From assembly GCA_003993805.1 (NCBI GenBank), contig RSEF01000001.1, forward strand, positions 183,697,005 through 183,761,004: a stretch of DNA of 64,000 nucleotides. The letters run 5' to 3'. The notes below the pieces were generated by a model. That model did no database searches. It saw only the letters and a list, made by a program, of their open reading frames with translations, and was not told where the DNA came from. Below are positions 34,033-47,664 of the stretch, in pieces (the first letter of the stretch is position 1; every line of letters begins with the position of its first letter). The position numbers and the translations under genes are program-made. This DNA comes from Himantopus leucocephalus. Its lineage: Eukaryota; Chordata; Aves; Charadriiformes; Recurvirostridae.

Positions 34033-37000
34033 GTGACTCCATAGAGATGTGCAAGGTGCCTTAAATGCTCTACTTAGAGGGCTGAGAATACCTTTTCCAA
34101 GAAATAGACCTCAAAGTTCTGTTCTCTCCTCTGCTCTTTTGATGGCCAGCTTGGCTACAATCAGACTCATTAAAAAGTCTCTTAGATATGTGAGGTTCCA
34201 GATAAGAATTCTGTAAGCAAAGAGATATAAGGAAAAGTACCAGAATTTGGAGGAGCCAGAGAAAATTCTGGGACCTGATATAATTAGCGTGTATATGAAA
34301 CAAGATTTCCCTTGTGGCCTAGAAATCATATGTGCAGATGACCTCTTCAGGTGCACGTGTGCCTGGAATTTTGTGAAAAAGTCTCCAGATTCTCTTGTGA
34401 TAAAGGCTGATTTTCTTAGTTTTCAGTTTGAAAACCACCAGTTTTCAGTTATTCCTGGGTGGGACAGACAGACTATATGGAGCGGTGGTGCTTAGTGGCA
34501 ATTTTTAATTTGTGAGCTGGAAGTGGATAACTTAGATGTTATTTACATGAAGGGGTGTCCTGAAGGCAACCTGAGGAGGTCCTGGGACAAATTTAAAAAG
34601 CTGAACACTAGAAAATAGGGGGAAGAAGAGGGAAAGATTCTTCTTCACTGGGGTTTGAGGTACAACAGTATTATAAGAAACAATGCTCTTCATTAACTTT
34701 AATATAAAACTCTTGGATGCATACCAAAATGCTTATGATCATATTAGAGCTCTTGGAAGTCAGAGTGGGCAGTGTGGACCAACATATTTCATGCTAGGTT
34801 ACCTGTCATGTACATAAGTCTCTTCAGGACCTGAAGTTTGTGACCTGACTGCTATAGTAAAACAGATTCTTCCTCTTACAGTCAGTAACTAAGGCCACCT
34901 GCAAACTACTATTCTGAAGATTTAGAGTTTTGCTGTACGGTTTGGGTTGCTTTGGGAAATGCTTTCATGTCCTGTCCTTAAGTTTAGTCCACCTGGCTGG
35001 AAGAGAAGGATGACTGACAGAAAGCTAGGTACCAAGAGTGCTGGGTCTGTATCATAAACACACGGTGTATTGGGCAAAACAAAGAGACGAGGATCTGCCT
35101 TGTCACCTGTTTACAGATGTTAGACTAAATAAGAATTAGGAGAAGCTTAAAACAGGAAGGAAGATTGAAAAAAAATGGATACAGGTGCCTGTTGTCTGGG
35201 TGGGATATGAAAAGAAGGTGGTTGAGTAGTAGAAGTAGACTATCAAAGGATTTTTTGTCTAATATAAGGGAAAGAATGTAATTTTATGTTGTCATAGTTC
35301 TGTTATTCCAAACTGAATTTTGTGACCTAATCTTAAAGCTAAAATGATTAGGTTGGTCTGAGTGGTCTACTCGTCCAATATGTTTTGTCTATCTGCTTCC
35401 TGCTCTCTAATTTTTGCTGACTATTACCATGACAAAGATAAAAATTGGCAAAGCTGGAAAGTGTATATTAACATAATTTATATGGTACTGTAAAATTTTC
35501 TTACAGATGCCTAGTTTGTCACCTTCATAGAAGAGCACAGCAGTGCTATTGGCAAGAAGCTTTGAACTTTTTTATGTTATGAAAAATGTTACCGTCTTGA
35601 AGTATTGGAGGGCTTAATCGTGTAAGTGTTGCCAAATGCTCCTGGAGAAGGAAGTAGAACAAATATAATTTTCCACAAGGGTAATCAGACCTGATTAACA
35701 AAGTTGCAAAGCTGCAACCAGCAAGCCAAAAGAAAAAATTCTAGAGAAATTGATTTAGTGCTGGTGTTCCTACCTGCTGTTGACTGGGCTAGACAATGGT
35801 CTTGTCATCGACTTCTGTGCCGTAATTTAATTATAGAAGTTCATTCTTTCTGGATAGCGCCATCCTTGGAGCAACATATAAATACATCATCGGCTCTTGA
35901 TGATCAGTAATGATGAATCACACTAGTATATCATTAGCTCTGTCACACAGGTGGCTTTGCAGATTAATTTCATCAGAGCAATGACCTGTGATGATGATGA
36001 ATTACTCAAAGGATAATTTTGATAAGAATGTGTCTTACATCATTTTACATTCAAATGTTATTTAATTTATCTAAAGCTTAATTAGTATACTTTCAAATAA
36101 TATAATTGACTGACCAAAGCAACTGTGTTCCAGAAAATCTGGACAAATATGTAGTATTTTGGGGCTTGATTATACAGTTAAGATGAAAAATGGTCTCAAA
36201 CCACAGAGAAGCTATAACTAGGATAGTAGTGAAATGCAAAGTTTCTTACAAATATTGTATCATTGAAGAAAAGTGTTAGAACAATGCAAAAATAGTGCAA
36301 TAAATCAAACTTGACTTTCATTAACTTGAAATACAAAAGAAGGCAAAACACTATAATATATATAAATATATAAAAATTTGCAGTAAAATAGAGTATTTAC
36401 CATTAAAATTTCCTTTAAAATGTGTAACTCAAATAACTGTGATTGCTTGAGGATATTTCAGAAAAGTAGAGAAAAGTACTTTATTTTTTTTAAACCTTTC
36501 CCTCATGCTTCCTATATATCTTATGGAAGAATGGAATTTTACATTTTAGAGAAACATATTATTTTATGGGTTCATTTTCTATTAGCTTCTTTTTCCATGC
36601 ATCCATCCTTTGATCTTCATCAAGAGGGACTCATTAATTTTCATCTTTCCAGTAAAAATACATCTTTTCCACACAGGTGTCAGTTTTTCTGAACTTCATT
36701 ATCATAGTACAGAGCATCCATGGTACCTCCACATTGTAAATGTTGCGTGCATTTCTGGTCATCCTCCCTTCAAAGAGAAAACTAGGAAAAGGTTGACAAA
36801 AGAAGGTCAGCTTTATGATAACTTCTGTACGGGGAGAAGCTTAAGAGACTGGGATTTAGAGCACATTATTTATAAAGAAATAGACATCTAGAAAGGAAGG
36901 AATGTTTGAAAAGCTGCACCAGAAATCAAAGTGTTTACTATTTTTTCCCAAAGAAGAAAAAATAAAATTCTCAAATATTTTATTTAAAGCAAAGAGAAAG

Positions 37001-39226
37001 AAGTATATTTTTCCTTACAGCACAGTTGGGTCATGGAACTGAACACCACAGAATGTTGTGGAGACAAAAAGCATAAATGGGTTCACAGAAGACTTAAACA
37101 AATTGAAACTGAATTCCACTTTTGGCCCATGAAGTCTGTAACATACTGGTTTTTGGAGAAGGAAAAAAAAAAAAGAAATTATTCTATCCATACTTAACTT
37201 CTGCTCTTAAGTAGCAGCTACATTAATGTTGCTCAACAAAGGTTGCTGGACTTTTGCTCAGACCTAGCAGTGACATTCTTAAACAGCACAAGATTTCTAA
37301 GTGATCAGCCTTTGCCTTATAGCACTTCAGGAAGCAGGCAACTAGTGCCTGGGAACAAGTCGGAGAACAATTAAGATTCTTTTTTACCTAGTTGCATTAA
37401 TAGATATCAGGACACGGATTGTCAGGAGCTGATCTCAGCTTTTGTCTATGTTTTGTCATTAGTTCTACATTATTTCATTGGGAAGATATCTGTGGTGAAT
37501 TATGGTATGCTTGCTGTAGTAATCACTTACATTGCTTTCATGAACACCCAAGAACTAGATTCAGTGTTATGAGAGCTATTGAAAATAGATTGAATAATTG
37601 GCTTTAGATTGAGAAAGTAAGAACCTCATATGTGTGTTAATGATTTCTCTGTAACAGAAAGGCCTTTGTGAGGAATTTTTGTTTTAGGTAAATGGCTCTC
37701 AGTATTTTTTAAAATTCATTAAGTACATATAAATTCAACAGGAATCAGAGATGATATACAAAATTTGATTTTCTCTAAAAGCTTTATACAGAAGAAAGAA
37801 GTTCTACTACAGTAAAAGAAAATGACTGAAAAAATGACATCATGGGATTCCTTTTCTCATCTTTCAGTGGCTGAAGATTCAACTTAGTCACTTCTCAAAC
37901 AAGAAACCGTCTCTTCTGCTACTGCTAGCTCTCATGATCTGACACAGAATATACTTTCTTCCACGGAGAAGGGTCAGAGAGTCACTAGTACAGCCCCATG
38001 TTCAGTTTATGACCTGAGTGACATGAATTCAGCTATTCTCATTGTTCCAGCATCTTTCCTGAAGTGTCTGTTTAGTCCTAAAAACAGTTTAGGTCACTTC
38101 CTTCCCCTCTTCCCCCTCCTTTATGAAACTCAGTATCTAGGCTGAATTACATGAGTTTACATGAATTTAAAAATGAATACATGGAAGAAACAGCTCTTTG
38201 AAACGAAGGTGTCATTTACAGTCACACTTTTTCAGGGAGAATCAAACCTGAAAAAAAAAATACTGCAGAAGGAGCTGCATAGTTGGGGGCCTAAGAATTT
38301 AATGTTTTGCTGTTGGTTTTGCTTGTTTTGTTGGTGTTTGGTTGCTTTTGTTGTTCCCTCCCCCCCACCCCCCGGCAACTTAATGCAGTTATTCTGTTAT
38401 CTTGCACTGCTATGTATAAGAATATGTTAGTGGGTGAAATTTTCTGTATACAAGTCATATTAACTTTCAGTAGTGGGATATGTAATCATTCTCTGCTACA
38501 GTATTATTCCAATATAGTTTTAGATTCATTAATTCTAACATTAAGGAATAAGATCATGGCTCTAACTCAGAGAAGACATTTATTTCCAAATGTAGTATCT
38601 GCGAGAGAACGAACAAAATACCTATGATATTTAAACATCCAAATTAGTCTTTCTGTAAAAGTCCCAGTCCTGTGGCAAAGTCAGAGTTTGAAACAGCTCA
38701 TATATAATCCAGAAGTAATTTAAAAGTTTTAATACATGATAGTCGATGCCAATAATGATAATATCTAACAGGAAAGAAAACTGAATTGTGGTAACTGATA
38801 GTAAAAATTAAAAAATACCTGATTTTTTTTTAACATCAACTGGCATATAGTTGAAGAAAAATAAATAGAATTCACATCTGATGCATCAAAGTGCACCGAC
38901 AAAGAAGCTGTAGCAGCAGAGAAAGAAACACATTTCACTGGCCTCATCTAACCTATATCTCCTGAAGTTTAGCCTAACTGTGCCTAACTAGTGTAACCTA
39001 ATCATGTATGTTTCTTTTGCAATGAATGACAAGTAGTCATTCCAGGAAGCCATTATTCCGATGCCTTAAGACAAGTAGTATAATTGGTTCTTTGAAAACT
39101 GGAATATCTGTTAATATTGAAAGAACTAGGCTACTAGTCTAGACAAGTAAACTAGGGTTTTTTTTCATGGCTAAAGTTACGTAAAACACATCATGCTGCT
39201 GGGGTGGTAAACTGTTCCACACTGTT

Positions 39227-39260
39227 GATACCTAACTCTAGGGGTCTAAAGGTAGGTATC
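39227..39260. repeat. Inverted repeat GATACCTAAC / GGTAGGTATC
   Basis: Ten-base arms at 39227-39236 and 39251-39260 pair at nine of ten positions around a 14-base loop. Could be part of an old DNA-transposon-like repeat; no target duplication or transposase is visible. Confidence 0.6.
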
Positions 39261-39368
39261 TATACAGGAGATAAATGACAATGACATCTGGCTAAACATA
39301 GATATCTCTTTTTAGAGTGAATTGAGTAGCTCTTCAGAATTCCAATAGGTTCATTGATCAGAGGCTCC

Positions 39369-39396
39369 CTTTCAAGCCCAAAATGGGGCTTGAAAG
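39369..39396. repeat. Perfect 11-bp hairpin
   Basis: CTTTCAAGCCC (39369-39379) and GGGCTTGAAAG (39386-39396) are exact reverse complements around the loop AAAATG. At 28 nt it is too short for a microRNA precursor. Confidence 0.85.
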
Positions 39397-42300
39397 CTCT
39401 AGGTTACATGCAAACACCTGTACATAGATATCTATTTTAAGCTGGCTGCAATCTGAGTTAAATCTTACTTGTGAGGCCAATTCAGTTGCTGAAATGCAGG
39501 CATCTACTGCCATTGGAGACATCACAAGATGGCCAAGACATCCATGTTGGTCTGTCATATACAGAGCAGGACCTAAAGGAGGTCCTTGCCCTTCTGGAGC
39601 AACAGCTGGATGTTAAGTGAGAATGACAGATCTTCATCTCAAAAGAAACAGTACAAATGATGAGAAGGATGAAACTATTATCACCTATTTCTGATTTTTC
39701 AATGCAAGATATCTTAGAGATGCAAGACCTGTTTTCATCAAGTTGAACTAAAGCATGCTAACTTTGTAAAGTAAACTGCAGACTGACATCTGAAAAATGT
39801 GAAACCAAACAATTTTAACCATGTATTTGCCCCACCCCCCCTTATTCAAATACACCTCTCTTTCCTGCTGACTGTGCATTCTAAGTGAAGAATATAAATA
39901 CAAAATGAACTGCATGAAAATGAAATTCAGTTCTTTCTGGAGATATGATAGTCTAAAAAAGTAGAAAATTCTGATATTAAATTAAGCCTTACCAAGTCTT
40001 GGGAACAACTTTCCAAACATTTTCAACTGGAATGTATTGGTATGATTATAGGAAAGTCCTCCTGACTAGAGGTCAATAACCAGCTCTAGTATATGACTTT
40101 AGCTAAACTAAATAAAATCAAAAGGGATATTGCAGAGCAATTTGGAACAATCTCAAGGAGCATTACTGATGAGAGAAAACCACAGATGTATAAAAAAAAT
40201 AACATGTACTGTACATGCATCAAAGTTCCTCTTTTGTCAGGCAACTGACTTTTTTGGAATAAAAGCAGAATTAGCTTCTCTGTCCCTTTCTTCCCTTCAT
40301 TTTGTAGAAGACTTTATATTTTTATCTCTAATGACTGCATAAGATTAGAAAAAGCCTTCATGCCTGAAAGCAAATTCTATTGAGACTCAGCAGACACTTT
40401 TTGGGTTACTCCTTTCCATCCTGTAGCATATTCTCAGAGCGAGTTCTGATGAAATCTAATATCCTGTTTGACATCAGAAACAAACAATGGTTGAAAATAT
40501 ATTTATAAAAGAGTTACTACTAAAATATAACTCAAAGTCAATGAAAGGCACAAAATAAGATTAGGCATTTACCTGCTTGCTTTATCAGGAAGATCAAAAT
40601 CTATTTAAACCTCTTTCCAAGGTAGATGGTTCTCCTTGCAGAAAGACTTGGGAGGTTACAGGGAACAAAAAAGTCTGGGGGGCTCAGTGAATTTGATAAA
40701 GATGACATCTGTCTACTGTTCACAACTGATGAATAACATATATTCCATGTAATTCTTAGAGGATTCATTTTTTCATTAGGATGACCACTGATGGTCCCAT
40801 CCTCCCTTCTGATTTCCTTGCACTTTGACTCCAAAGTATTCTGTGCTCTTTTTGAGTTAAGAAGGGTTTCCACAGCATTGACACAGTCAGAACAAAAGCA
40901 CATTTTTTTGCAATCTGTAATAAAGGTCTAAAATACACTCCTCTGCTTTCCCACATCTTGCATTTGATTCTCTGAGTTCCCAAACAAACAAGTCAGAACT
41001 ATTTTAAGCAATATGTAGAAATGGGAAGTTAAAACTCTTTTGCTGGGTATTGCAAAGGGGGCACATCTTCAAAAGTATCTAATAGAAATCAGTTTGATTC
41101 TGAATATTTTGACATGTCCCAGTGGTATATAAGCATCATAACCTAGTAATGCAGTCTCCTTCATATTTCAGAATACTGAAAAGGATTAAATCATCTTTGG
41201 TGGGAGGTTATCAGCAGAATCCTGCCAAGATTTAGACATCTACAGTGCAGACACCTATATCTGAATAAAGGGTCTAGAATTCCCTTAAAGGCAGAGACAC
41301 TTGCAGTGCAGAGTAAGTTTCATCCTGACATACTCTTAAAAAGTGATTAAATAAAAAAACCAAAAAGAACTTATCCCCTTTTTTTTCAGTTGAGTGTCTA
41401 GTGGCATACTAACATACCTATCTAAAGTCTTCATGTGCTGGTATAGTTTGTGCACAGTACTTTCCTATCCCAGGCAAAGTACATTATTCAGTTTTTGGTT
41501 TATTTTTGAAAAACAGAAAATCTTCTAGGTTTGGCCAACTCTGAATATGGTATACACATCTTGGTGTTGTGCTGATTATAGAATATATATCTGAATAGAT
41601 TTCTGTCCTAATTAAATGGTGGGAATATAAGTCCTTGTGGAATATCCTACAACCGCAGACTCCATAGAGTTAAAGTGACTAAATTAAACAACATTCTCAT
41701 TAAATCTTAATGAGAAGGATTGTCTCATTTGTGGATGTAAAACTTAGAGTAACTGTTTAAGTCACTTGAAACAAAGAATCCTTTAACATATAAATGTTGT
41801 TTATTGAAGGGGGCTGATTGCTTAATGTAATCCAACACGAAATACTCGTCAGCTGGAGAATTTTGCTTATGCTGGAGCTAGGCTCTCTGGGATCCTGCTG
41901 TAACTGTGACAATGTTGATTTTTTTTTTCTAATATTGATTAAAAAGATGATTAAGGATATTTTCAGCAAAGGGAAATGAAAAGAGCACAGACATTAGATT
42001 CTTCATAAATCAAGATTAATCATGCAATGCATTTCAATTAAAAATACAACAAATTTTCAGAGTTTTAAGCTTCACTGTGCAGGATGGGGGTTCATGGGTT
42101 CTTAAGGTGTTTTTTTTTGTTTGTTTGTTTCTTTTTTAATTAATTGTGTATGGGGCATTTTGCTTCTTCTGGATATATTTCTAATGCAATTACATTTTTT
42201 TCCCCAATGATTACTAAATTGATCAATGGAAATGCCACAGAGTTATATTTTAATTTTCCTGTCTGATTATTTGTTTTAATGGCAAAACATTACTCAGATA

Positions 42301-43392
42301 GAATTAGAAGTTCCAGGTGTTACTGAAATGGCTGCAGTCTTATATTTTTGGAGATACCTGACACTTAGCTTTTATAGCTGCTATGACTGCATCACTAATG
42401 CACACAGGAATAATTGTTAACTGTCAAGAACACAATGTATTTCTAATCATATTCCATCAATGACATGTGTTTTACATTGTTAAATCATTTTGGCTGAAAA
42501 ACAGAGGCTCAGAACAGAATATAAAAAGCCCGTTCTTTCAGTTTCTTTGCATTATTCATAAATGCAGTACCTTGTCAGCACTTAGCTTGTAATCAAAACA
42601 TAAATGATGTACGAACATTTTGTGTTCAAACTGCATGTAGGATGTTCCTAAGTTACACAATACATTGCATTGTGTTTTTTACAGTCAGTATAAAATTTTA
42701 ACTATGTGTGTCATAAGCTCTGTAAGAACAGGACTGTCTACTGTTTCCTTTTTGTTCTCTGACTCAAAAGGATGAGTTGAAATTAAAGAAAAAAGCTCAC
42801 AAAAAATCAACAAGCTGTTTTTATCCTTTAACATTGTATCTCATTCACATTCCCTATGCCGTTGCATGGTGTAACTTGATATCATTTTCAAACTAAGTCT
42901 CTTGAGCACTGTTTTGAGTGTTTCAGAGATAAATAACATCATGAATAAATACAAAAATGCCATGACAGCCTTTTTTTGTGCAGTGAAGAAAAGGATTATG
43001 AAACACAACTTCTGGATTCTAACAGCTTGGAGTCTCTGACTATGAATTGAAAGCTGAAGAAAAAAGAAGTCTAGATTCTGCAGAAATTATGAAGTAGCAA
43101 AGATAAAATAAAATTTAACATACTGTAATTCCATAAAAAGAAAAAGAAGAAAAAAGGGGATGCAGTGATTTACAATTGAAAATATGGGAAGATATGTTAA
43201 AAGTACTTTTAGTGTCCTTTTTGATGGACAGATTGCAGAAAAATGTTTGTCCTATTATATTAGGTGGCTTTCTTATTACCTGCCAAGTTTGCAGCAGTAA
43301 CATGTAACTAACACCTTGCTTTCAGTATTTTCTTTGATTTTTTTTGGGACACTCAAGTGCAATAAAATAAAATGTAACTAGGAAACTCAGAA

Positions 43393-43418
43393 ACAGCTTC
43401 AGCTTTAACTGAAGCTGT
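43393..43418. repeat. Perfect 10-bp hairpin
   Basis: ACAGCTTCAG (43393-43402) and CTGAAGCTGT (43409-43418) are exact reverse complements around CTTTAA. No U-run follows, and no function is implied. Confidence 0.8.
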
Positions 43419-44881
43419 AATGGAATATTGTTCCCTGGAAGAAACTTGCCCCTATGTCTAAATTTAACAGAACACACAGATTTTGATGAATATTTTGCTT
43501 CATTGGGTTATAAGAATTAATTGGAATATTGTTTTTTTGATGGCTTTTGCTCTGGAATGAATATCATGCTTTTCCGGACCTTTCCCAGGCAAAAAAATGA
43601 ATCTGTTTTCAATTGTTAAGTTTCATAACTTGTAATGTCCACAGTCCAAAATATTTTCAAATTAAATGCCAATTAAATTTACTCTCGTTTCTTTCCCTTC
43701 CTTACATTGAAATATTTTGGCAAAATATCTGCTAATAAGCTTTTGATGAAAATAGAATTTATTTCTCAGGATAGATACTCAAATTTAAATCAGTTCCCTG
43801 TTCCAAGCAATTTGAATATCCTGCAATCCAATACTCAAAGTGTAGGACAACATCTTTCCAAAATCGTAACTTTTTGATTGTCATCAGACAAATACACATA
43901 TGTATATGAAATCTATACTTTGCTTTGTTAGTGATTTTTTCTTCAGTATTAATTTTTCCTTATTATTTTAACCCATGTGGGACTAGATACTGTACAAACA
44001 CAAAATGAAAGGATACTTCATCATCTTACAAGTTCTTCATCAAAATCCAAGATGAATTTTATCACTTGATTGCACATAGAAAGGTTAATTTGAGGGACTG
44101 TATTAAGTCAGCATGTGGTATCATCAAACCAGCAGCCTAACTGTTGTCAAGAGTTTTTACAGCAGATCAAAGAATAACAAAGAGTTATTTTTCAGAACTA
44201 TTTGGGGAGCACCTTTCAAATATGAGAGAATTTTTCTTAAAAAATACAGTAGTAAGCAGTTGAGACTGATTAGTTTGAGACTGGAGTCAAGGTAATAACA
44301 ATGAATAAGAGCAAATACAGAGGATAAGACAAGGCATTGAGAGAAAAAGCACCTTGATTTAAGCATGGAGAAATTCAGGGAACAGGGCCTTTCAAGGGGT
44401 TGAGTGATACAGACAAAGATATGGACTATGAATGAAGTTTTTGCAGAGCGTTCTGATTTGCAGTAGGCAAGGCCAGAAAAAAGATGTTTTACTGGTCAAT
44501 AATTAATACAATAGTCTGTTTAAATGTTTTGCTTGCAGGAAAACTCTTATCTAAGAAACATTATACAATCTAGAAATGAGAACTCCTACTTTCATAAAAT
44601 AATAGAATGGTTTGGGTTGGAAGGGATTTTTGAAAATCATCTAGTCCAAACTCCCTGCCAGTGGGTTAGGCTTTCAGTTTAAAACCATTGCCCCTTGTCT
44701 TGTCACTACAGGCCTTGGGAGAAAGTCTCTCTCCACATTTCTTCTAGGCCCCTTTGGGGGCCAACAAGTATTGAAAGGCCACAATAAGGTCTCCCCAGTG
44801 CCTTCTCATCTACAAGCTGAAAACCCCCAACTATCTCAGCCTTTTGTGGCCCTCATCTGAACCCACTCTAACAGGTCCATG

Positions 44882-45247
44882 TCACTCCCATGTTGGGGAC
44901 CCCAGAGCTGGATGCAGTACTCCAGGTAGGGTCTCATGAGAGCAGAGTAGAAGGGGAGAATCAGCTCCCTTGACCATGCTTTTGTTTATGCAGCCCAGGA
45001 TAGTATTGGCTTTCTGGGCTGCACACGCACATTGCCAGCTCACTTCAAATTTTTCATCCACAAGTATCCCCAAGTCCTCCTCCACAGGGCTGCTCTCAAT
45101 CCCTTCATCCTCCAGCCTGTATTGATACTGGGGATTGCCCCAACCCAGATGCAGGACCTTGTACTTGGCTTTGTTGAACTTCATGAGGTTTATATGGCCC
45201 CACTCCTCCAGCCTGTCAAGGTACCTCCAGTGAATCAATGGCACCAC
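44882..45247 (-). pseudogene. CR1 ORF2 thumb-region fragment, shifted frame
   Basis: This continues the palm fragment in a different frame, overlapping it by about 30 bases. It contains [20 protein letters not shown] and [19 protein letters not shown], which match the CR1 ORF2 region downstream of the FADD motif. It has no ATG of its own and is part of the same dead element. Confidence 0.88.
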
Positions 45248-45632
45248 TCAGCTTGGTGTCATCTGCAAACTTGTTGAGCATGCACTCAATCCCACTGTCT
45301 ATGTCATTGATGAAGATATTAAATAATACCAGTCCTAGTATGGACCCTTGAAGGACACCACTCATTACTGGTTTCCTCTTGGACATTGAGCAATTGACTG
45401 TAACGCTTTGGACATAACCATCCAGCCAGTTCCTTATCCATCTAATAGTCCATCTGTCAAACCCTTGTCTCTCCAATGTAGCAGCAAGAACATTGCAGGG
45501 GACTGAATAAAAGGCCTTACAGAAGTCTAGGTAGATGACATCCTTAGCTCTTCCCTTGTCCACTGATGCAGTCACAGTGAAGTCATGTTGGTTCTCTCTA
45601 TTTACCTCCCTGGTTTCCATATGTTTTGACAT
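45216..45632 (-). pseudogene. CR1 ORF2 reverse-transcriptase palm fragment
   Basis: A 138-codon open frame starting at an internal ATG covers the RT palm. Motif A reads YLDFCKAF (residues 34-41) and motif B reads [14 protein letters not shown] (92-105). Motif C reads FADD (122-125; genome 45258-45269), with the catalytic aspartates kept. Family knowledge: this is the domain that copies CR1 RNA into DNA. The element is nevertheless dead, because the frame shifts before the thumb (next frame 44882-45247) and a stop precedes the ATG through a small deletion. It is the longest intact RT segment in the window. Confidence 0.92.
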
Positions 45633-46291
45633 GTCTTCTAGGAGGATCTATGATCTTACTGGGCACGGAGGTCATGTGGCTGCTGAAAGTCTTACCTCAC
45701 AGAGGTGAGATGGGAGTTGGAGTAGTTTGTAAAAGTGATCCAACCGCTGTAATGGCAAAAGGCTATTTGGCATGGTGATCACTGCTACATTTTAGAGAAA
45801 AGAAGCCAGCTCTACTTCATCAGGTGCCCATCTTCAGAGAAAAGCTAGACAGACTGGCTCCCAAGAAGACATAGGTGCCTAGCTGCTACCATTTCTCTGC
45901 TTAGCCAGTGAAGAATGATAGTCATCTAACATAGTAACTCCAAGTAATGAGAACTTGTGATTGATTTTCTAAGATTTTGTATTAGGAGACTTCAATCACT
46001 GCACTAAGGCTAGATGCCCAACATCTGTGCTTAACTAAGGTGTCCAGATTGTGGATTTCAGCCAAATTTCCAAACACAGTCAATATACCTCATGGAACCA
46101 CTTTTCAATACCATGTAATGAGCTTCACAATACCCCTGGAGTATCCGAGCCACTCATAAAAGTCTGGTAAATATGACACAGGAAATATGGAAAATCTCAT
46201 CTCTCTAGGCTAGAACATGGAAGTCAGGCAAGATATACCAATGTATCTCAAATATTATTCGACACATATGTCTTTATAACTGTTCTGTATA

Positions 46292-46335
46292 TAATAATAT
46301 AGATAATATATATATTTATATATATAAAAGTATAA
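46292..46335. repeat. AT-rich low-complexity tract
   Basis: Irregular ataatatagataatatatat followed by atttatatatataaaagta. Confidence 0.8.
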
Positions 46336-46644
46336 CTTTATAATTCAGTACTACTTCTTTTAAAAGCTTTAGACATCCTATAACAACATTGGTCATATGC
46401 ACTTGTCCTTTTTTTTAATTTCCTCTGTCTGCCATTGCTTGACCATGTCTAATACCAGATATGTTAGTGGGCTGAACCTCCAAGGAATACTAGCTGCAAT
46501 ATTCTGGAGGGGGTCCTGTCTCTCTGTGATCTCTCTACATATCTTTTGTTCAACAAAAATGTAGCACTACAACTTCCCTGGCACCCTTCCTGTGATTCTG
46601 TCATGTCTGTATGCACTCTGTGGTGTATACCCATACATATATTT

Positions 46645-46692
46645 ACAAACTTACATATACATATACTGACAAACTTACATATACAGATACTG
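46645..46692 (+). repeat. 24-bp tandem duplication, 2 copies
   Basis: Units at 46645-46668 and 46669-46692 (acaaacttacatatac, then atatactg or agatactg) differ at one position. No N is involved, so this one looks biological. Confidence 0.88.
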
Positions 46693-47664
46693 AAGCTAGC
46701 TAAAACCTGCAATTTTCAGAAAACAAATATCAACAATTCTATTTTTTTAAACAATTGTGAAAAATATTTGAAAAATCTTGTCTGGGTTATGAGTATTCAG
46801 CCATAAAAATTGTGTTAAACCTTCTGTACCATTAATGACTAATTGCTAAAGGCAGAATACGAAATTTAAGCTAAGACTGCAGGGTCAATGTTTTTCCAAG
46901 TGAAACAGGGGAGACCTAGAGTTTCTATCTAATAAACAACTGGAGTAAAATAAAGCCTGGAACAAACAATGCCTGTCTAAAAGTCTAAAGAAAATAACCT
47001 TCAAATTGTATTTAAAAGTGGATCTAAAATGAGTAAGTTATTTAAAATGAGAAAATGCTGGATCTAAAACACATTGCAAGGAGTTTTAAATAGAAATAAA
47101 ATACCAATATATTTAATTGTATGCAATTAAAATATATTTCAACCCCCAAGCAATATTTGCTTTGAAATACTACTTACGAAGAAATAAAAAGTAATAATGA
47201 ATTCTAAAGACTCCAGTGACATCATTTAAAAACAATGTAATGAATTTATTAAATTTGACATGGAAGATTAATATTACTAAATAGGAAAATGCTTATTTTG
47301 ATTTGAGACCTTCTTTCAGAAGGCATGTATCACTGGTGCAGGGAATTTTTTTCTTTGCCTTGTTTACAGGAAAAGTACAAATACATTTAGTGGCAACAAC
47401 ATTGATTTCACTTAAACAGTGTCAACAAAGACATATTTAGTGTTAGCTAATGAAAGTCGGCTAAATGATATTGTTCCCACTCTATTTGTTGGAAATACAT
47501 TAAGGAACATCAAAGAAAGATGTACTATATGTACAATAGGTAGAAACAGATACAAAATAGACCTGGCCCCATTTTAAGTATCTAAATGAAATATACTAGT
47601 ATAGTGCATAATTCAGAATTTATCTCCTATGTAGAACACAGGAAGAATTTTGAAATCGTAATGA

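Larger units (their letters stand above)
34033..44597. other. Long unique AT-rich stretch, no gene seen
   Basis: About 10.5 kb with no recognised transposable element. It holds a short AT tract near 36350-36380, a C-rich run at 38357-38375, two small perfect or near-perfect hairpins (39227-39260 and 39369-39396) and a 10-bp hairpin at 43393-43418. The part around 39220-39610 may be an old interspersed repeat. Coding frames are short and unremarkable. Confidence 0.45.
44598..45675 (-). mobile_element. CR1 LINE with readable reverse-transcriptase core
   Basis: On the minus strand the 3' end is at 44598-44640 (reverse of cccttccaacccaaaccatt). The copy continues through the C-terminal region, thumb and RT palm to about 45675, where the region encoding the cctctgtgcccagtaagatc-type sequence ends. 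A deletion near 44660-44670 joins the 3' tip to the C-terminal block, so part of the end of ORF2 is missing. It is about 1.08 kb, 5' truncated. Confidence 0.92.
45676..47664. other. Unique AT-rich DNA, no gene seen
   Basis: Holds an AT-rich tract (46292-46335) and a 24-bp tandem duplication (46645-46692). Sequence at 45850-46160, with phrases such as taggtgcctagc and agatgcccaacatctgtg, may be a decayed interspersed repeat, but I cannot name it. Confidence 0.5.

Noticed and set aside
33714..34064. 116-codon frame
   Set aside because: It is decayed CR1 sequence read out of the ancestral frame and extended through the (TTCTA)n tail.
39369..39396. MicroRNA precursor
   Set aside because: The perfect stem is only 11 bp with a 6-base loop, and the flanks extend the pairing by at most a few bases. 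This is well below precursor size.
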